The notes beneath the pieces were generated by a model, which was not told the DNA's origin, ran no database searches, and saw only the letters and a list, made by a program, of their open reading frames with translations. From Tropicimonas sp. IMCC6043 (GTDB lineage Bacteria > Pseudomonadota > Alphaproteobacteria > Rhodobacterales > Rhodobacteraceae), in the NCBI RefSeq assembly GCF_004146235.1, contig NZ_SELO01000023.1, positions 1 to 64,000 of the forward strand: DNA of 64,000 nucleotides, written 5' to 3'. This document shows, piece by piece, positions 54,374 to 63,328 of the stretch; position 1 is the stretch's first letter; every line of letters starts with the position of its first letter. The translations under genes and the position numbers were made by a program.

Positions 54374-56278
54374 TCAGTGATCCGCGGATTTGGCGAAGGG
54401 GGGGACAGGTCCATTCCTTCTGGAGAGCGTGAAGATCGCGGCAACCAGTGCCCATCCGGTGGCCACAGCCGCCAGCCAGGTCAGCGTGCCAGCCGGTGCA
54501 ACAACACCGAGCAGGCCGGCAAGGCCGATCGGGATACGGGTTGCCCAGGTGAGCTTCCGGCCGCACCAGCCGACAAAGGCTACCGCCCACAGCGCCGTCG
54601 AGACAAGCAGGGCGAGAGCGCTGAGTCCGATCTGGACGGCAGGTCCCTGAGCCAACACACCCGGATCGAAGACAAAGGCGAAAGGCACGAAGAATGCGAC
54701 GAGGCTGAGCCCGAAGGCCGACAGGCTGGTCTGCATGGTCGATGCCTTTCCAACACCCGCGGCTGCGAAGGACGCCAGCGCCACGGGGGGTGTCACCATG
54801 GAGAGCACGCAGTAGTAGAAGATGAAGAAGTGGGCCGCGAGCGGCTGGATGCCGAGATCCTCGATGGCCGGCACGAAGAGCACCGCGCCGATGATGTAGG
54901 CCGCCACGGTCGGAAGGCCCATGCCCATGATGATGCAGCCGAACATGGCCAGCGCAAGGGAGGCGTAGATCGACCCTTCGGACAGTGACAGGAGAGAACC
55001 CGCGAACTTGAGCGCCAGGTTCGATTGCACGGCGACCGCGATCACGAGGCCGATCGAGGCGATGGGGACGGCCACTTCGGCAGCCTGCTTGGGCGCCTCA
55101 CGAAGTGCGTCCAGAACCTCCTTGGTGCCGATCCAGGTGTTCCGGCGAATGAAGGGGGCGATGAAGCAGACGGCCGAGGCAGCGACAGCGGAATAGGCAG
55201 CCGAGTAACCGTAGATCAGCATACCGATCAGCAGCAACGGCGGCAGAATCAAGTGCAGGCGGGGCAGCAGCGGCGGAGTCTGGTTGACCTCTTCCGCTGT
55301 CAGAGCACGCACGCCGTCTCGCCGGGCGATCAGGTCGACGACAAGCAGCAGCGCAAGATAGAAGGCCAAGGCCGGGATCAGGCCGGCAAGGGCGATCTGC
55401 GCATAGGGAATGCCGAGCAGTTCGGCCATGACGAAGGCGGCGACCCCCATGACTGGTGGCATCAGCTGCCCGCCGGTCGACGCGATTGCTTCGATACCTG
55501 CCGCTCGGTAGTCGGGAATGCCTGTACGCTTCATCATCGGGATCGTGAGAACACCGGTGGAGACGACGTTGGCGACCGCGCTGCCAGAGATCGAGCCCAT
55601 CAGCGACGAACCGATGATCGCCGCCTTGGCGGTACCGCCGGTGGCGCGACCCGCAGCGCGAATGGCGAGATCCATGAAGAGCTGCCCGCCGCCAACCGCG
55701 GCATAGCAGGCGCCGAAGAGGATGAAGTAGAAGACGAAGCTGACCGATGTGGAGGTGGTGACGCCGAGAACGCCGGCGGTGGTCATCGTGGTGATTTCGA
55801 TGGCGGCTTCGAGCCCGAAACCGCGGAAATTCAGCCAGCCCGGCAGCACATTGCCCCAGAAGGCATAGGCGATGAAGGCCAGCAGGACCCAGACGAGAAT
55901 CCACCCCACTGCGCGGCGTGCGCCTTCAAGCAAGAGAAACACGAGCGTGATTCCGGCGGCGATGTCGATAGCGAAGATCGGCGAAACGTTTTCCATGCGC
56001 GTCGTCAGGCGCTCGAAAGCGAGCAGGTAGTAGGCGAGCACGGCGATCGATGCAGCAATCAAAGCGCTGTCGATGACAGCCCGGAGCCACCCTGGCAGCG
56101 CCGGTGCCTCGAGCGGACGCCAGAGGAACAACAGTACGAGCGTCGTGGCAAGGTGAACCGGACGGTCGAACAATGGCTGCTGCGGGTAGATCAGGATGTA
56201 GACCTGGAACAGGATCAGGCCGATGCCGATCACGAAAGCCAGGCTCTTGGCCGTTGAACGGTTGATTCCGCTGGACAT
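54374..56278 (-). CDS. TRAP transporter fused permease (TAXI type)
   Basis: A 634-residue membrane protein combining the small (DctQ-like, first four helices) and large (DctM-like, remaining ~12-14 helices) TRAP subunits in one chain, as usual for TAXI-type systems. GSSLMGSISGSAVANVVSTG near residue 230 and MGMGLPTVAAYIIGAV near 500 are the conserved large-subunit motifs. It follows the TAXI binding-protein gene by 91 bp. Solute uptake is driven by an ion gradient. Confidence 0.9.
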   Translation of the reverse strand: MSSGINRSTAKSLAFVIGIGLILFQVYILIYPQQPLFDRPVHLATTLVLLFLWRPLEAPALPGWLRAVIDSALIAASIAVLAYYLLAFERLTTRMENVSPIFAIDIAAGITLVFLLLEGARRAVGWILVWVLLAFIAYAFWGNVLPGWLNFRGFGLEAAIEITTMTTAGVLGVTTSTSVSFVFYFILFGACYAAVGGGQLFMDLAIRAAGRATGGTAKAAIIGSSLMGSISGSAVANVVSTGVLTIPMMKRTGIPDYRAAGIEAIASTGGQLMPPVMGVAAFVMAELLGIPYAQIALAGLIPALAFYLALLLVVDLIARRDGVRALTAEEVNQTPPLLPRLHLILPPLLLIGMLIYGYSAAYSAVAASAVCFIAPFIRRNTWIGTKEVLDALREAPKQAAEVAVPIASIGLVIAVAVQSNLALKFAGSLLSLSEGSIYASLALAMFGCIIMGMGLPTVAAYIIGAVLFVPAIEDLGIQPLAAHFFIFYYCVLSMVTPPVALASFAAAGVGKASTMQTSLSAFGLSLVAFFVPFAFVFDPGVLAQGPAVQIGLSALALLVSTALWAVAFVGWCGRKLTWATRIPIGLAGLLGVVAPAGTLTWLAAVATGWALVAAIFTLSRRNGPVPPFAKSADH

Positions 56279-56347
56279 GGACTCCTCCCTGGAGTTCGCG
56301 ATGACGATGCGAGAATGAATGGGCGGTCGAGTCTGCGTGGCGACGCA

Positions 56348-56372
56348 TGACCCGGCCGCCCTGAGCGGGTCA
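56348..56372 (-). terminator. Hairpin overlapping the stop codon of the TAXI gene
   Basis: TGACCCG (56348-56354) and CGGGTCA (56366-56372) form a 7-bp stem with an 11-nt loop. The outer bases include the TGA of the binding-protein gene. It sits between binding protein and permease as in the ABC operons of this window, but is weaker. Confidence 0.4.
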
Positions 56373-57368
56373 CATCAGACCGGCTTCCTTGTAGTAGCGC
56401 TCGGCGCCCGGATGCAGCGGGATACCGGTGTTTTCGGGCTTCATCGCCTGTGCAGGATCGAAGTTGCTCCAGGCCCCGTGCGATGCCTTCAACTCATCGG
56501 CATTCTCGATGATCGTCTTGGTGATCTGATAGGCCGTCTCTTCGTCGAGGCCGGCGTTGGCGATCAGGACGGTTCCGAGGTTGGCGCCGATCGTCGCGCT
56601 TTCCTGCCCTTTGAACCACGGGCCGTAGGTGCCGATCTTGAGCCCGTTTTCGGCAAGAAGATCCTGCACTTCCTGCGGCAGGTCGAGGAAGGAGACATCG
56701 GCGGTCAGTGCGACTTCGGTGATCGTCGGGTGACCCTTGATCATCGTATCGACATAGAGATCGGCATTGCCATTGCGGATCTGGTCGGGGATCTGGCCGG
56801 TGCCGACCTGGATGATGTCGCCGCCGTTGGACTTGATCTCGTCAGCGCTGGTTCCGAGCGCTTCGAAGATCATCTCGGCCGCCGGGACCGCCGACGAACC
56901 GACCGGCTTCATCAGCACACGTACAGGCTCATCCGACTGTAGAATTTCCTTCAGGTCAGTTGTGCCTCGCTTCTCGAGAAATCCGTTCCGCGCGATCACG
57001 CCGACATAGACGTCGTTGAGGCCTCCAACCAGAGCGCGGATGTCGGGCGCGGCCATGCCTTGGTAGGCGTCGCCACCATTGGCGGCCCAGACCGCGGTCG
57101 CGACGTTCGACAGAGCGATCTCGGCCTTGCCGCCCTGCACCACCATCGGGTTCGCGACACCGCCGCCGCGGGCGATCACCTCGACCGAATTGTTGCCGAG
57201 GATCGGCTCGATCATCTGCTCGAGCGTCGCGGCAAAGACGTACCAGGACGACCCCTCGCGCATCGCCCCGATACGAACGTCCTGGGCCACCGACGCGGTG
57301 GCGGTCAGCGTAATTGCGGCGGCGGCCAGCGTGGCTCCCCGAATGTGGCTTCGCATGTAGTTCAGCAT
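56370..57368 (-). CDS. TAXI-family TRAP transporter periplasmic binding protein
   Basis: A 332-residue TAXI-type solute-binding protein. The signal peptide ends at ASVAQ (about residue 29). VRIGAMREGSSWYVFAATLEQ, VIARGGGVANPMVVQGGKAE and KPVGSSAVPAAEMIFEALG match the family, although the canonical TGGTGGVYYP start motif is changed to GAMREGSSWY. The ATG at 57368 follows GGGAGGAG. It faces the LacI gene at 57605 across a region with a 16-bp palindrome. Confidence 0.87.
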   Translation of the reverse strand: MLNYMRSHIRGATLAAAAITLTATASVAQDVRIGAMREGSSWYVFAATLEQMIEPILGNNSVEVIARGGGVANPMVVQGGKAEIALSNVATAVWAANGGDAYQGMAAPDIRALVGGLNDVYVGVIARNGFLEKRGTTDLKEILQSDEPVRVLMKPVGSSAVPAAEMIFEALGTSADEIKSNGGDIIQVGTGQIPDQIRNGNADLYVDTMIKGHPTITEVALTADVSFLDLPQEVQDLLAENGLKIGTYGPWFKGQESATIGANLGTVLIANAGLDEETAYQITKTIIENADELKASHGAWSNFDPAQAMKPENTGIPLHPGAERYYKEAGLM

Positions 57369-57507
57369 GGATTCTCCTCCCGGTGTGTTTCCGTGCCCCG
57401 GCACATGATATCAGGGCAATCGTTCGTTCCAAAACTGGCACGGATCATGGCACTTCTACCTCTGGATCCATGTCAGCGTCCCAAAGCTCCTCCCATTAGG
57501 AACGTTT

Positions 57508-57523
57508 TTGGGAACGTTCCCAA
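57508..57523. promoter_or_regulatory. LacI-type operator, 16-bp palindrome with flanking half-sites
   Basis: TTGGGAACGTTCCCAA is a perfect CG-centred palindrome. Partial copies GGAACGTTTT (57499) and CGTTCCCAA (57538) lie about 12 and 23 bp from its centre. It stands between the TAXI gene and the divergent LacI gene; a related site is upstream of the DapA-family gene. Confidence 0.82.
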
Positions 57524-57604
57524 CCTGCCATTGCATCGTTCCCAAGTCAAGTGATATATTCGGGGCGTCCGGCAATCATGCCGGGGAACGCGAGGAGACG
57601 AGAA

Positions 57605-58624
57605 GTGAACCAGCAAAAGGCTCCAAGGGGGCGGGTTACCCTCCATGACGTCGCCCGTGCCTCCGGCGTATCGAAATCCACGGTTTCCAGATTGTTGGAC
57701 GAGCGCCTTCCCCGTTCCGACAGCGAGAAGGCCCGCCATGTCCGCAAGGTGGCGGCCGAACTCGGATACATGCGCGATGTTTCCGCCGCGAGCCTTCGGC
57801 GCGGCAAGACGGGAATGATCGGCGTCATTGTTTCGCGGCTGACGGACACGGTGGTCGCGATGCTCTACGAATCGCTCTCGCGCGCTGCCGCGAAATCCGG
57901 ACAATTCACCATTGTTGCAACAACGGAAGACGAACCGGACGCCGAGCGGCGCGCCGCCGACATGCTGTTGCACCGCGGTGTCGATGGGCTCGTCTTCGCC
58001 ACCGCACGCGAAGGTTGCGGCTTCACCGAAGAATTGCAGCAGCGCGGCGTTCCCCATGTTCTGGTGCTGCGCCGAAACGGGACCAGCCGCGCCTCGATCG
58101 GCGACGATCCGTTGGGGGGATATCTCGCCACGCGCCATCTTCTCGATCTCGGGCACAGGAACATCGCCATCCTCGCCGGGCCGGACTACGCGCTGAACGC
58201 CCGCGATCGTGTCGCCGGATACCGAAACGCGCTGGAGGAGGCAGGCATGGAGATCCGGCCGGAGTGGATCGTGCCCTCGGCTTTCGGGATCGACGCCGGG
58301 TCGGAGGCGGCGGAAACCCTTCTTGCCACCGGCGAGATGCCGACCGCGATCTTTGCCGTCAACGACAACATCGCCATCGGCGCGCTCTCAACCCTGACCA
58401 GGCGCGGAATATCGGTTCCTGACGACGTATCGATGGTGGGTTACAACGACATTCCCCTGGTCCGGCATCTTCCGGTTCCGCTGACCTCAGTGAGAGTGCC
58501 TTTCGACCAGGTCGCGACCTCGGCGCTCGAATTGCTGGGGGCCGAGTCTCTGACCGAAAGGGACCGGGTTCGAATTGCCACGCCGACACTGATACCGCGT
58601 CGCTCGACGATCCCGTGCCGCTGA
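57605..58624 (+). CDS. LacI-family regulator of the TRAP/oligouronide-type module
   Basis: A 339-residue regulator with HTH TLHDVARASGVSKSTVSRLL, hinge YMRDVSAASLRRG and effector domain from GMIGVIVSRL. GTG at 57605 with GAGGAG upstream is the preferred start; ATG 57578 is an alternative adding nine residues. It is divergent from the TAXI operon. The palindromes at 57508 and 53209 suggest that it controls both the transporter and the DapA-family gene. Confidence 0.86.
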   Translation: MNQQKAPRGRVTLHDVARASGVSKSTVSRLLDERLPRSDSEKARHVRKVAAELGYMRDVSAASLRRGKTGMIGVIVSRLTDTVVAMLYESLSRAAAKSGQFTIVATTEDEPDAERRAADMLLHRGVDGLVFATAREGCGFTEELQQRGVPHVLVLRRNGTSRASIGDDPLGGYLATRHLLDLGHRNIAILAGPDYALNARDRVAGYRNALEEAGMEIRPEWIVPSAFGIDAGSEAAETLLATGEMPTAIFAVNDNIAIGALSTLTRRGISVPDDVSMVGYNDIPLVRHLPVPLTSVRVPFDQVATSALELLGAESLTERDRVRIATPTLIPRRSTIPCR

Positions 58625-58798
58625 GGGAGCGGGGGTGACCCATAGACTTGGGACTCGCTCACTACTGCAAGGATTGGTCTCGTTCCGGCGGCGATTCGCC
58701 ACCTCCGCCGCGGAATCTTATGGCAGACCTTGCCTGAGCACGGATCTCACGTCGCCTTCCATGATTGACATGTAAGCAATGACTCAATCGAGACCAGC

Positions 58799-59065
58799 AT
58801 GACCACCAGCCCCACCGCCGAATTCCTGTCCAACGCCATCGAGACCTCGGGCCTGACCCAGCGCGAGATCGCGCAGAAGGCCGGGTTCGAGAAGCCCGAC
58901 ATCATCTCGATGATGAAACTGGGCGAGACCAAGGTGCCGATCGAACGTATCCGCGCCCTCGCAATAGCCTGCAACGTCGAGGCGAGCGATTTCCTGAGGG
59001 TAGCGTTGCAAGAGTGTCACCCCGAGATGTGGGGCGTCATGAATATGTTTTCGAGCCGAAGCTGA
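58799..59065 (+). CDS. Small XRE-type helix-turn-helix protein
   Basis: An 88-residue protein consisting almost entirely of a Cro/CI-type HTH (LTQREIAQKAGFEKPDIISM, residues 19-38) with RIRALAIACNVEASDFLRVA as the later helices. Length fits a single-domain regulator. It stands alone: 174 bp of gene-free DNA precede it and it converges on the TetR gene. No toxin partner is visible. Target is unknown. Confidence 0.7.
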   Translation: MTTSPTAEFLSNAIETSGLTQREIAQKAGFEKPDIISMMKLGETKVPIERIRALAIACNVEASDFLRVALQECHPEMWGVMNMFSSRS

Positions 59066-59137
59066 CCGACCGCGAGATCGGCATCCTCCACGCGCGCATA
59101 CGGCGTCATTGTCGGCTCCGGTGTTGCGGCATACGAA

Positions 59138-59926
59138 CTACCGAAGCGGCGGATGGGGACACTTGTCGGCGGGTGAACAGGGTTCTTCTCTTTCCTGGCT
59201 GACGAATCGGCTGATCTCGGCCGATTGCGAGTTCGACATGACGGCGCGCATAACCAGATCGACCACGAAACGGCGGTGCTCCTCTTGGCCGGCCTCGGAG
59301 TGGATCGTGTCGCCGAAACCGGCGCTGAAACTGTGCCGGTTCGAGACGTTGTAGAAACAGAGCGCCGAGATCGTCCAGTGGAGCCGCACCGGTTCCAGCC
59401 CGGGCCGGAAGTGACCGCGCCGCACCCCCTCGGCATAGATCTCGCCGACCTGCTTCACGGCGCCCTGGTTCAGCTTCCGGATCGCTTCGGACTGCGCCAG
59501 GTGGACCGCGTCCTGCGTGTTCTCATGCGCGATCATGGCAACGAAATCGGGGTGCTCGCGATGGAAATCGAAGGTGAACTCCACCAAGCGGCGCAACGCA
59601 TCCACCGGGTCGAGGCCCGAGAAGTCGATCTCGCCCTCACCCTCGCGCGCGCGTCGATACTCGGACTCGAGCGCTTCACGGTAGAGACCGAGCTTGTCGC
59701 CGAAATAATAGTAGATCATCCGCTTGGACGTCGCCGTCCTGCGGGCGATCTCGTCGATCCGAGTCCCGGAAAGCCCCTTGACCGAGAACTCCGACACCGC
59801 GACCTGAAGGATGTCGGCCTTCACGCTCTCAGGATCCTGTTTCCAGTGGGTTTTTCGCGCCTCTTTCTCCAGGACTGCCTCCCTCGGAACAAGTGGTCTC
59901 GATGCTGACGATTCCACTGATAACAT
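59138..59926 (-). CDS. TetR-family regulator divergent from the tct operon
   Basis: A 262-residue regulator, N-terminal HTH within LSGTRIDEIARRTATSKRMI and YYYFGDKLGLYREAL, and a C-terminal helical domain (TetR_C_33-like, with HENTQDAVHLAQSEAIRKLN). The ATG at 59926 is chosen because the next upstream start (59980) falls inside the palindromic operator. A ~40-residue extension precedes the HTH. It diverges from tctC, which it probably represses; ligand unknown. Confidence 0.83.
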   Translation of the reverse strand: MLSVESSASRPLVPREAVLEKEARKTHWKQDPESVKADILQVAVSEFSVKGLSGTRIDEIARRTATSKRMIYYYFGDKLGLYREALESEYRRAREGEGEIDFSGLDPVDALRRLVEFTFDFHREHPDFVAMIAHENTQDAVHLAQSEAIRKLNQGAVKQVGEIYAEGVRRGHFRPGLEPVRLHWTISALCFYNVSNRHSFSAGFGDTIHSEAGQEEHRRFVVDLVMRAVMSNSQSAEISRFVSQEREEPCSPADKCPHPPLR

Positions 59927-59963
59927 GAAATGTCCGAGTTGGTACAAAATATTCTTTGACAAT

Positions 59964-59979
59964 TGTACGGTATCGTACA
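59964..59979. promoter_or_regulatory. TetR-type operator in the tetR-tctC intergenic region
   Basis: TGTACG and CGTACA flank GTAT, a 16-bp inverted repeat. A TTGACA (59956-59961) lies just upstream on the plus strand and could be the -35 of the tct promoter, placing the repeat between -35 and -10; the -10 is not clear. This is a typical TetR arrangement. Confidence 0.68.
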
Positions 59980-60036
59980 TTTTAGAAGTGTCGCCGGTCA
60001 GGAGGATTCGGCGGAGTGCGAACTGGGAGGAAAGAC

Positions 60037-61029
60037 ATGAACCGCAAACTCATCGGCGCGGCCGTCGCCGCGATCCTGACGGCTGCGCCCGCGCTGGCCG
60101 AATTCCCTGAGAAGGACCTGCAAGGCATCGTGATGTGGGGCGCCGGCGGGTCGACCGACACCGTGATGCGTTCGGTGACGCCGCACGCCGAGGAGGTGCT
60201 CGGCGGCAACGTGATCATCCAGAACATGACCGGTGGCGTCGGCGCAATCGCCACGAAATTCGTCGCCGCGCAGGAGGCCGACGGCTACACTCTGCTGCTC
60301 GGTGCCGAGAACCCGCAGCTCTACAAGGTCATGGGGCTCGGCGACATCGACTACTCGGAGTTCATTCCGATCAACATCCTTGCCCGCGGCGTGCCGGTCA
60401 TCGTGGCCAACAACGATGCGCCCTTCAACACGTTCACGGAAATGGTGGATTACGTGAATGCCCACCCGAACGAAGTGAAGTTCGGCACCACCGGCCCCGG
60501 CGGCCTGCCTTCCACAGTCACCGCAATGGTGAGCAGCAAGGTCGATTTGCCGGTCACCGAGGTTCCTTATGACGGCGACGGCCCGGCGATCACCGCCCTG
60601 CAATCGGGCGCAATCGACGTGGTGCCGGTCGTGATGGGCGTGGCGATCGAGCATGTGAAGGCCGGCCGGGTGAAACCGATCGCGCTGATGGACACCGAGG
60701 CCAACCCGCTGATGCCCGATCTTCCGCCGATCACCGACGAATACCCGGACTACGCCACCTACCTGCCCTGGGGTCCCTTCTTCGGCGTATTCGTGAAAGA
60801 CGGCACGCCGGACGAGGCGGTCGACAAGCTCAAGGCAGCTTATTCCGCGGGCGCCGAGCATCCGGACTTCAAGGCCCTGATGGAGAACCGCGGCTATTCG
60901 ATCATGAATATCTCCGGGGACGAGGCGGTCAATTTCCTCGAGAAATATCAGTCGGTTACATCGTGGCTCGTCTTCGACGCGGGCATCGCCAAGGCGTCGC
61001 CGGAAGAATTCGGTATTCCGCGGCCCTGA
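60037..61029 (+). CDS. tctC: Tripartite tricarboxylate-type transporter binding protein TctC
   Basis: A 330-residue Bug/TctC-family periplasmic protein. The signal peptide ends at APALA (about residue 21). The mature protein shows QGIVMWGAGGSTDTVMRSVT, GVGAIATKFVAAQEADGYTL, GTTGPGGLPSTVTAM and VPYDGDGPAITALQSGAIDV, matching the ligand-enclosing loops of the family. The start at 60037 has GGGAGGAAAG upstream. It heads tctC-tctB-tctA. Ligands of this family vary widely (citrate, other carboxylates, aromatics). Confidence 0.88.
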   Translation: MNRKLIGAAVAAILTAAPALAEFPEKDLQGIVMWGAGGSTDTVMRSVTPHAEEVLGGNVIIQNMTGGVGAIATKFVAAQEADGYTLLLGAENPQLYKVMGLGDIDYSEFIPINILARGVPVIVANNDAPFNTFTEMVDYVNAHPNEVKFGTTGPGGLPSTVTAMVSSKVDLPVTEVPYDGDGPAITALQSGAIDVVPVVMGVAIEHVKAGRVKPIALMDTEANPLMPDLPPITDEYPDYATYLPWGPFFGVFVKDGTPDEAVDKLKAAYSAGAEHPDFKALMENRGYSIMNISGDEAVNFLEKYQSVTSWLVFDAGIAKASPEEFGIPRP

Positions 61030-61045
61030 TCGGGTAGTCTACAAC

Positions 61046-61080
61046 GGGAACCGCGGCGCCCATGCGGCAGCGCGGTTCCC
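61046..61080 (+). terminator. Intercistronic hairpin after tctC
   Basis: GGGAACCGCG (61046-61055) pairs perfectly with CGCGGTTCCC (61071-61080) around a 15-nt loop. It probably protects the tctC message or causes partial termination before tctB. Confidence 0.7.
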
Positions 61081-61098
61081 AGCGCTCGGGAGGATGTC

Positions 61099-61614
61099 AT
61101 GGGACCCAACAACACGCGCAAGCCCGGCGAGGCGATTTTCGCGCTCCTGTTGGTGCTCGTCAGCCTGGGCGCGCTCGCCAAGGCCTATGGGATCGCTGGC
61201 TTCGAGGGCCTGAGTTCGCCCGGCGCTTTCCCGATGGCCGCAGCGGCAATCATGCTTGCCTCCGCGCTGGTCGTCAGCGTGAACACGCTGCGCGCCACCC
61301 GCGACGGCGAGGCGGAGATGTTCCGCGATATACTGCCGGCGAACGCCGCGATCATGGCGGTACTGATCCTGCTCTATGCCATCGCCCTGCGCCCGCTCGG
61401 CTTCCTGCTGACGTCGCTGATCTTCCTCTTCGTCTCGACGCTGATCCTGGCGCGGCGCGGCGTGATATTCTCCGCCTTGGTTTCGGTCTTCAGCCTCGCG
61501 ATCATCTACGTCATCTTTCGCCTGGTCTTCTCGGTGCTCATGCCCGAGGGCCTCGTGCCCGAACGCGAGATCCTCGCCTGGATTGGCAATCTCTTCGCCG
61601 GGAGCCAGCCGTGA
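61099..61614 (+). CDS. tctB: Tripartite transporter small membrane subunit TctB
   Basis: A 171-residue protein with four predicted membrane segments (residues ~12-30, 45-62, 86-103, 108-145 as two helices) and no other domain, the normal form of TctB. GLSSPGAFPMAAAAIMLASA is typical of the family. Its stop overlaps the tctA GTG start (GTGA). Confidence 0.85.
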   Translation: MGPNNTRKPGEAIFALLLVLVSLGALAKAYGIAGFEGLSSPGAFPMAAAAIMLASALVVSVNTLRATRDGEAEMFRDILPANAAIMAVLILLYAIALRPLGFLLTSLIFLFVSTLILARRGVIFSALVSVFSLAIIYVIFRLVFSVLMPEGLVPEREILAWIGNLFAGSQP

Positions 61615-63134
61615 TAGAAGCCCTGCAATACCTCTCCATCGCTTGGCTCGATCCGAAGCTGCTGATGCTCGTCGCGCTTGGAACCTTCGCCGGCATCTAC
61701 GTCGGCGCCATCCCGGGCCTCTCGGTGACCATGGCGGTCTCGATTCTGATCTCCTTCACCTTCTCCTGGGAGGTCTACGAAGCGCTCAGCCTGATGGTCG
61801 GCATTTACATGGGCGGGGTTTATGGCGGCTCGCGCACGGCGATACTCCTGAATATCCCCGGTGCGCCCTCGGCTATCGCCACGGCGCTCGACGGCTACCC
61901 GCTTGCCCAGCAGGGCAAGGCCGGCGAGGCTATCGGCCTGTCGACCACGATGTCCGCCGTCGGCGGCCTCCTGGGAATCATCGTGCTCGCCTTCGCCGCC
62001 CCGGCGGTCAGCGAGTTTGCATTGACCTTCCAACCACGCGACTACATGCTGCTGGCGGTCCTTGGCATCCTGCTCGTCGGCTCGCTCTCGGGCGAGAGCC
62101 TGACCAAGGGGATCTTCGCCGGCGCGCTCGGCCTCCTGATCGGCACCGTCGGGCTCGACCCGCTGACCGCCCAGGAGCGCTTCACCTTCGGTGTGGTCGA
62201 GCTCTGGGGCGGCATCAGCTTCGTCGCGGTGATGATCGGCATGTTCGGCGTGGCCGAGGCGCTGATCCAGCTGCGCCATCTCGAGATGGCCGCAGTGAAG
62301 CAGACGATCTCCCGCATCGTTCCGCACTGGTCGGACGTACGGAAATACCTGCCGCTCTCCCTGCAAACCTCGGTCATCGGCGTGATCATCGGCGCCCTGC
62401 CTGGAACGGGAGGGGACATTGCCGCGCTGATGGCATACGACCACGCCAAGCGCGTGACCAAGGATCCCGAGGTACCCTTCGGAGAGGGCGCCAAGGAGGG
62501 GCTGGTAGCCCCCGAGACGGCCAATAACGCGGCCATCGGCGGCGCCTTTATCCCGATGATCACGCTTGGAATCCCCGGTGACGCCGTGACCGCGATCATC
62601 ATCGGCGCACTCTTCATCCACGGGCTCAACCCCGGCCCGATGCTGATGATCGAGAAACCCGACATGTTCTGGTTCATTGTCGGCGCATTGCTGCTGGCCA
62701 ATCTCTTCATGCTGATCTTCGGCCTGACCGGCATTCGCATCTTCACCCGCATCGTTGAAATGCCGCGCGCGGTGCTGATCCCGCTGATCCTGATGCTGTC
62801 GATCGTCGGCGCTTTCGCTGTCAACAACTCGATCACCGATGTCTACTGGATGCTCGGTTTTGGCGTTCTGGGTTACTTCATGAAGCTCTACGGGTATCAG
62901 GTCGGCCCGGTGATCCTAGGTGTGATCCTCAGCCGGCTGATCGACGAGAACTGGCGACGGGCGATCATCTCCGATCAGGAGAGTCTCCCGCGTCTCTTCC
63001 AGGGCATTCTCACGAGCCCGCTCTCGCTCGTGCTCTTCGCCTCGGTGGTGCTGATCTTCGTCAGCCAGACGCCGCTGTGGAGCGCACTCAAGAAACAGCT
63101 TCGGGCGAAGACGGATTCCTCGCCCGACGCGTGA
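61611..63134 (+). CDS. tctA: Tripartite transporter large membrane subunit TctA
   Basis: A 507-residue membrane protein with about 11-12 helices. GAIPGLSVTMAVSILISFTF near residue 27, YGGSRTAILLNIPGAPSAIA near 75 and GALPGTGGDIAALMAYDHAK near 262 are the hallmark TctA segments. PETANNAAIGGAFIPMITLGIPG is the second repeat motif. The GTG at 61611 is used; an upstream frame to 61062 lies inside tctB. A hairpin follows the gene. Confidence 0.92.
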   Translation: MIEALQYLSIAWLDPKLLMLVALGTFAGIYVGAIPGLSVTMAVSILISFTFSWEVYEALSLMVGIYMGGVYGGSRTAILLNIPGAPSAIATALDGYPLAQQGKAGEAIGLSTTMSAVGGLLGIIVLAFAAPAVSEFALTFQPRDYMLLAVLGILLVGSLSGESLTKGIFAGALGLLIGTVGLDPLTAQERFTFGVVELWGGISFVAVMIGMFGVAEALIQLRHLEMAAVKQTISRIVPHWSDVRKYLPLSLQTSVIGVIIGALPGTGGDIAALMAYDHAKRVTKDPEVPFGEGAKEGLVAPETANNAAIGGAFIPMITLGIPGDAVTAIIIGALFIHGLNPGPMLMIEKPDMFWFIVGALLLANLFMLIFGLTGIRIFTRIVEMPRAVLIPLILMLSIVGAFAVNNSITDVYWMLGFGVLGYFMKLYGYQVGPVILGVILSRLIDENWRRAIISDQESLPRLFQGILTSPLSLVLFASVVLIFVSQTPLWSALKKQLRAKTDSSPDA

Positions 63135-63156
63135 CGTGCGCCTCCGACTGCCCGGG

Positions 63157-63183
63157 CCGGCAGCTTGCTCCCCGAGCTGCCGG
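63157..63183 (+). terminator. Hairpin after tctA
   Basis: CCGGCAGCT (63157-63165) and AGCTGCCGG (63175-63183) form a 9-bp perfect stem with a 9-nt loop, 22 bp after the tctA stop. No T-run follows. Between here and 63328 I see no gene. Confidence 0.65.
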
Positions 63184-63328
63184 AAAGGTGTCGAATGCCG
63201 GCAATGGCAGGAGATGTGCCGCTCATTTGACAGGCGCAACGCCAGATCAAGGAAGTAGCCATGCCCGATCTTCGCCTGGGTCACATCGGGGCAACATCTC
63301 CCGCTCGTCATCTCCCTGGCTGCACTGC

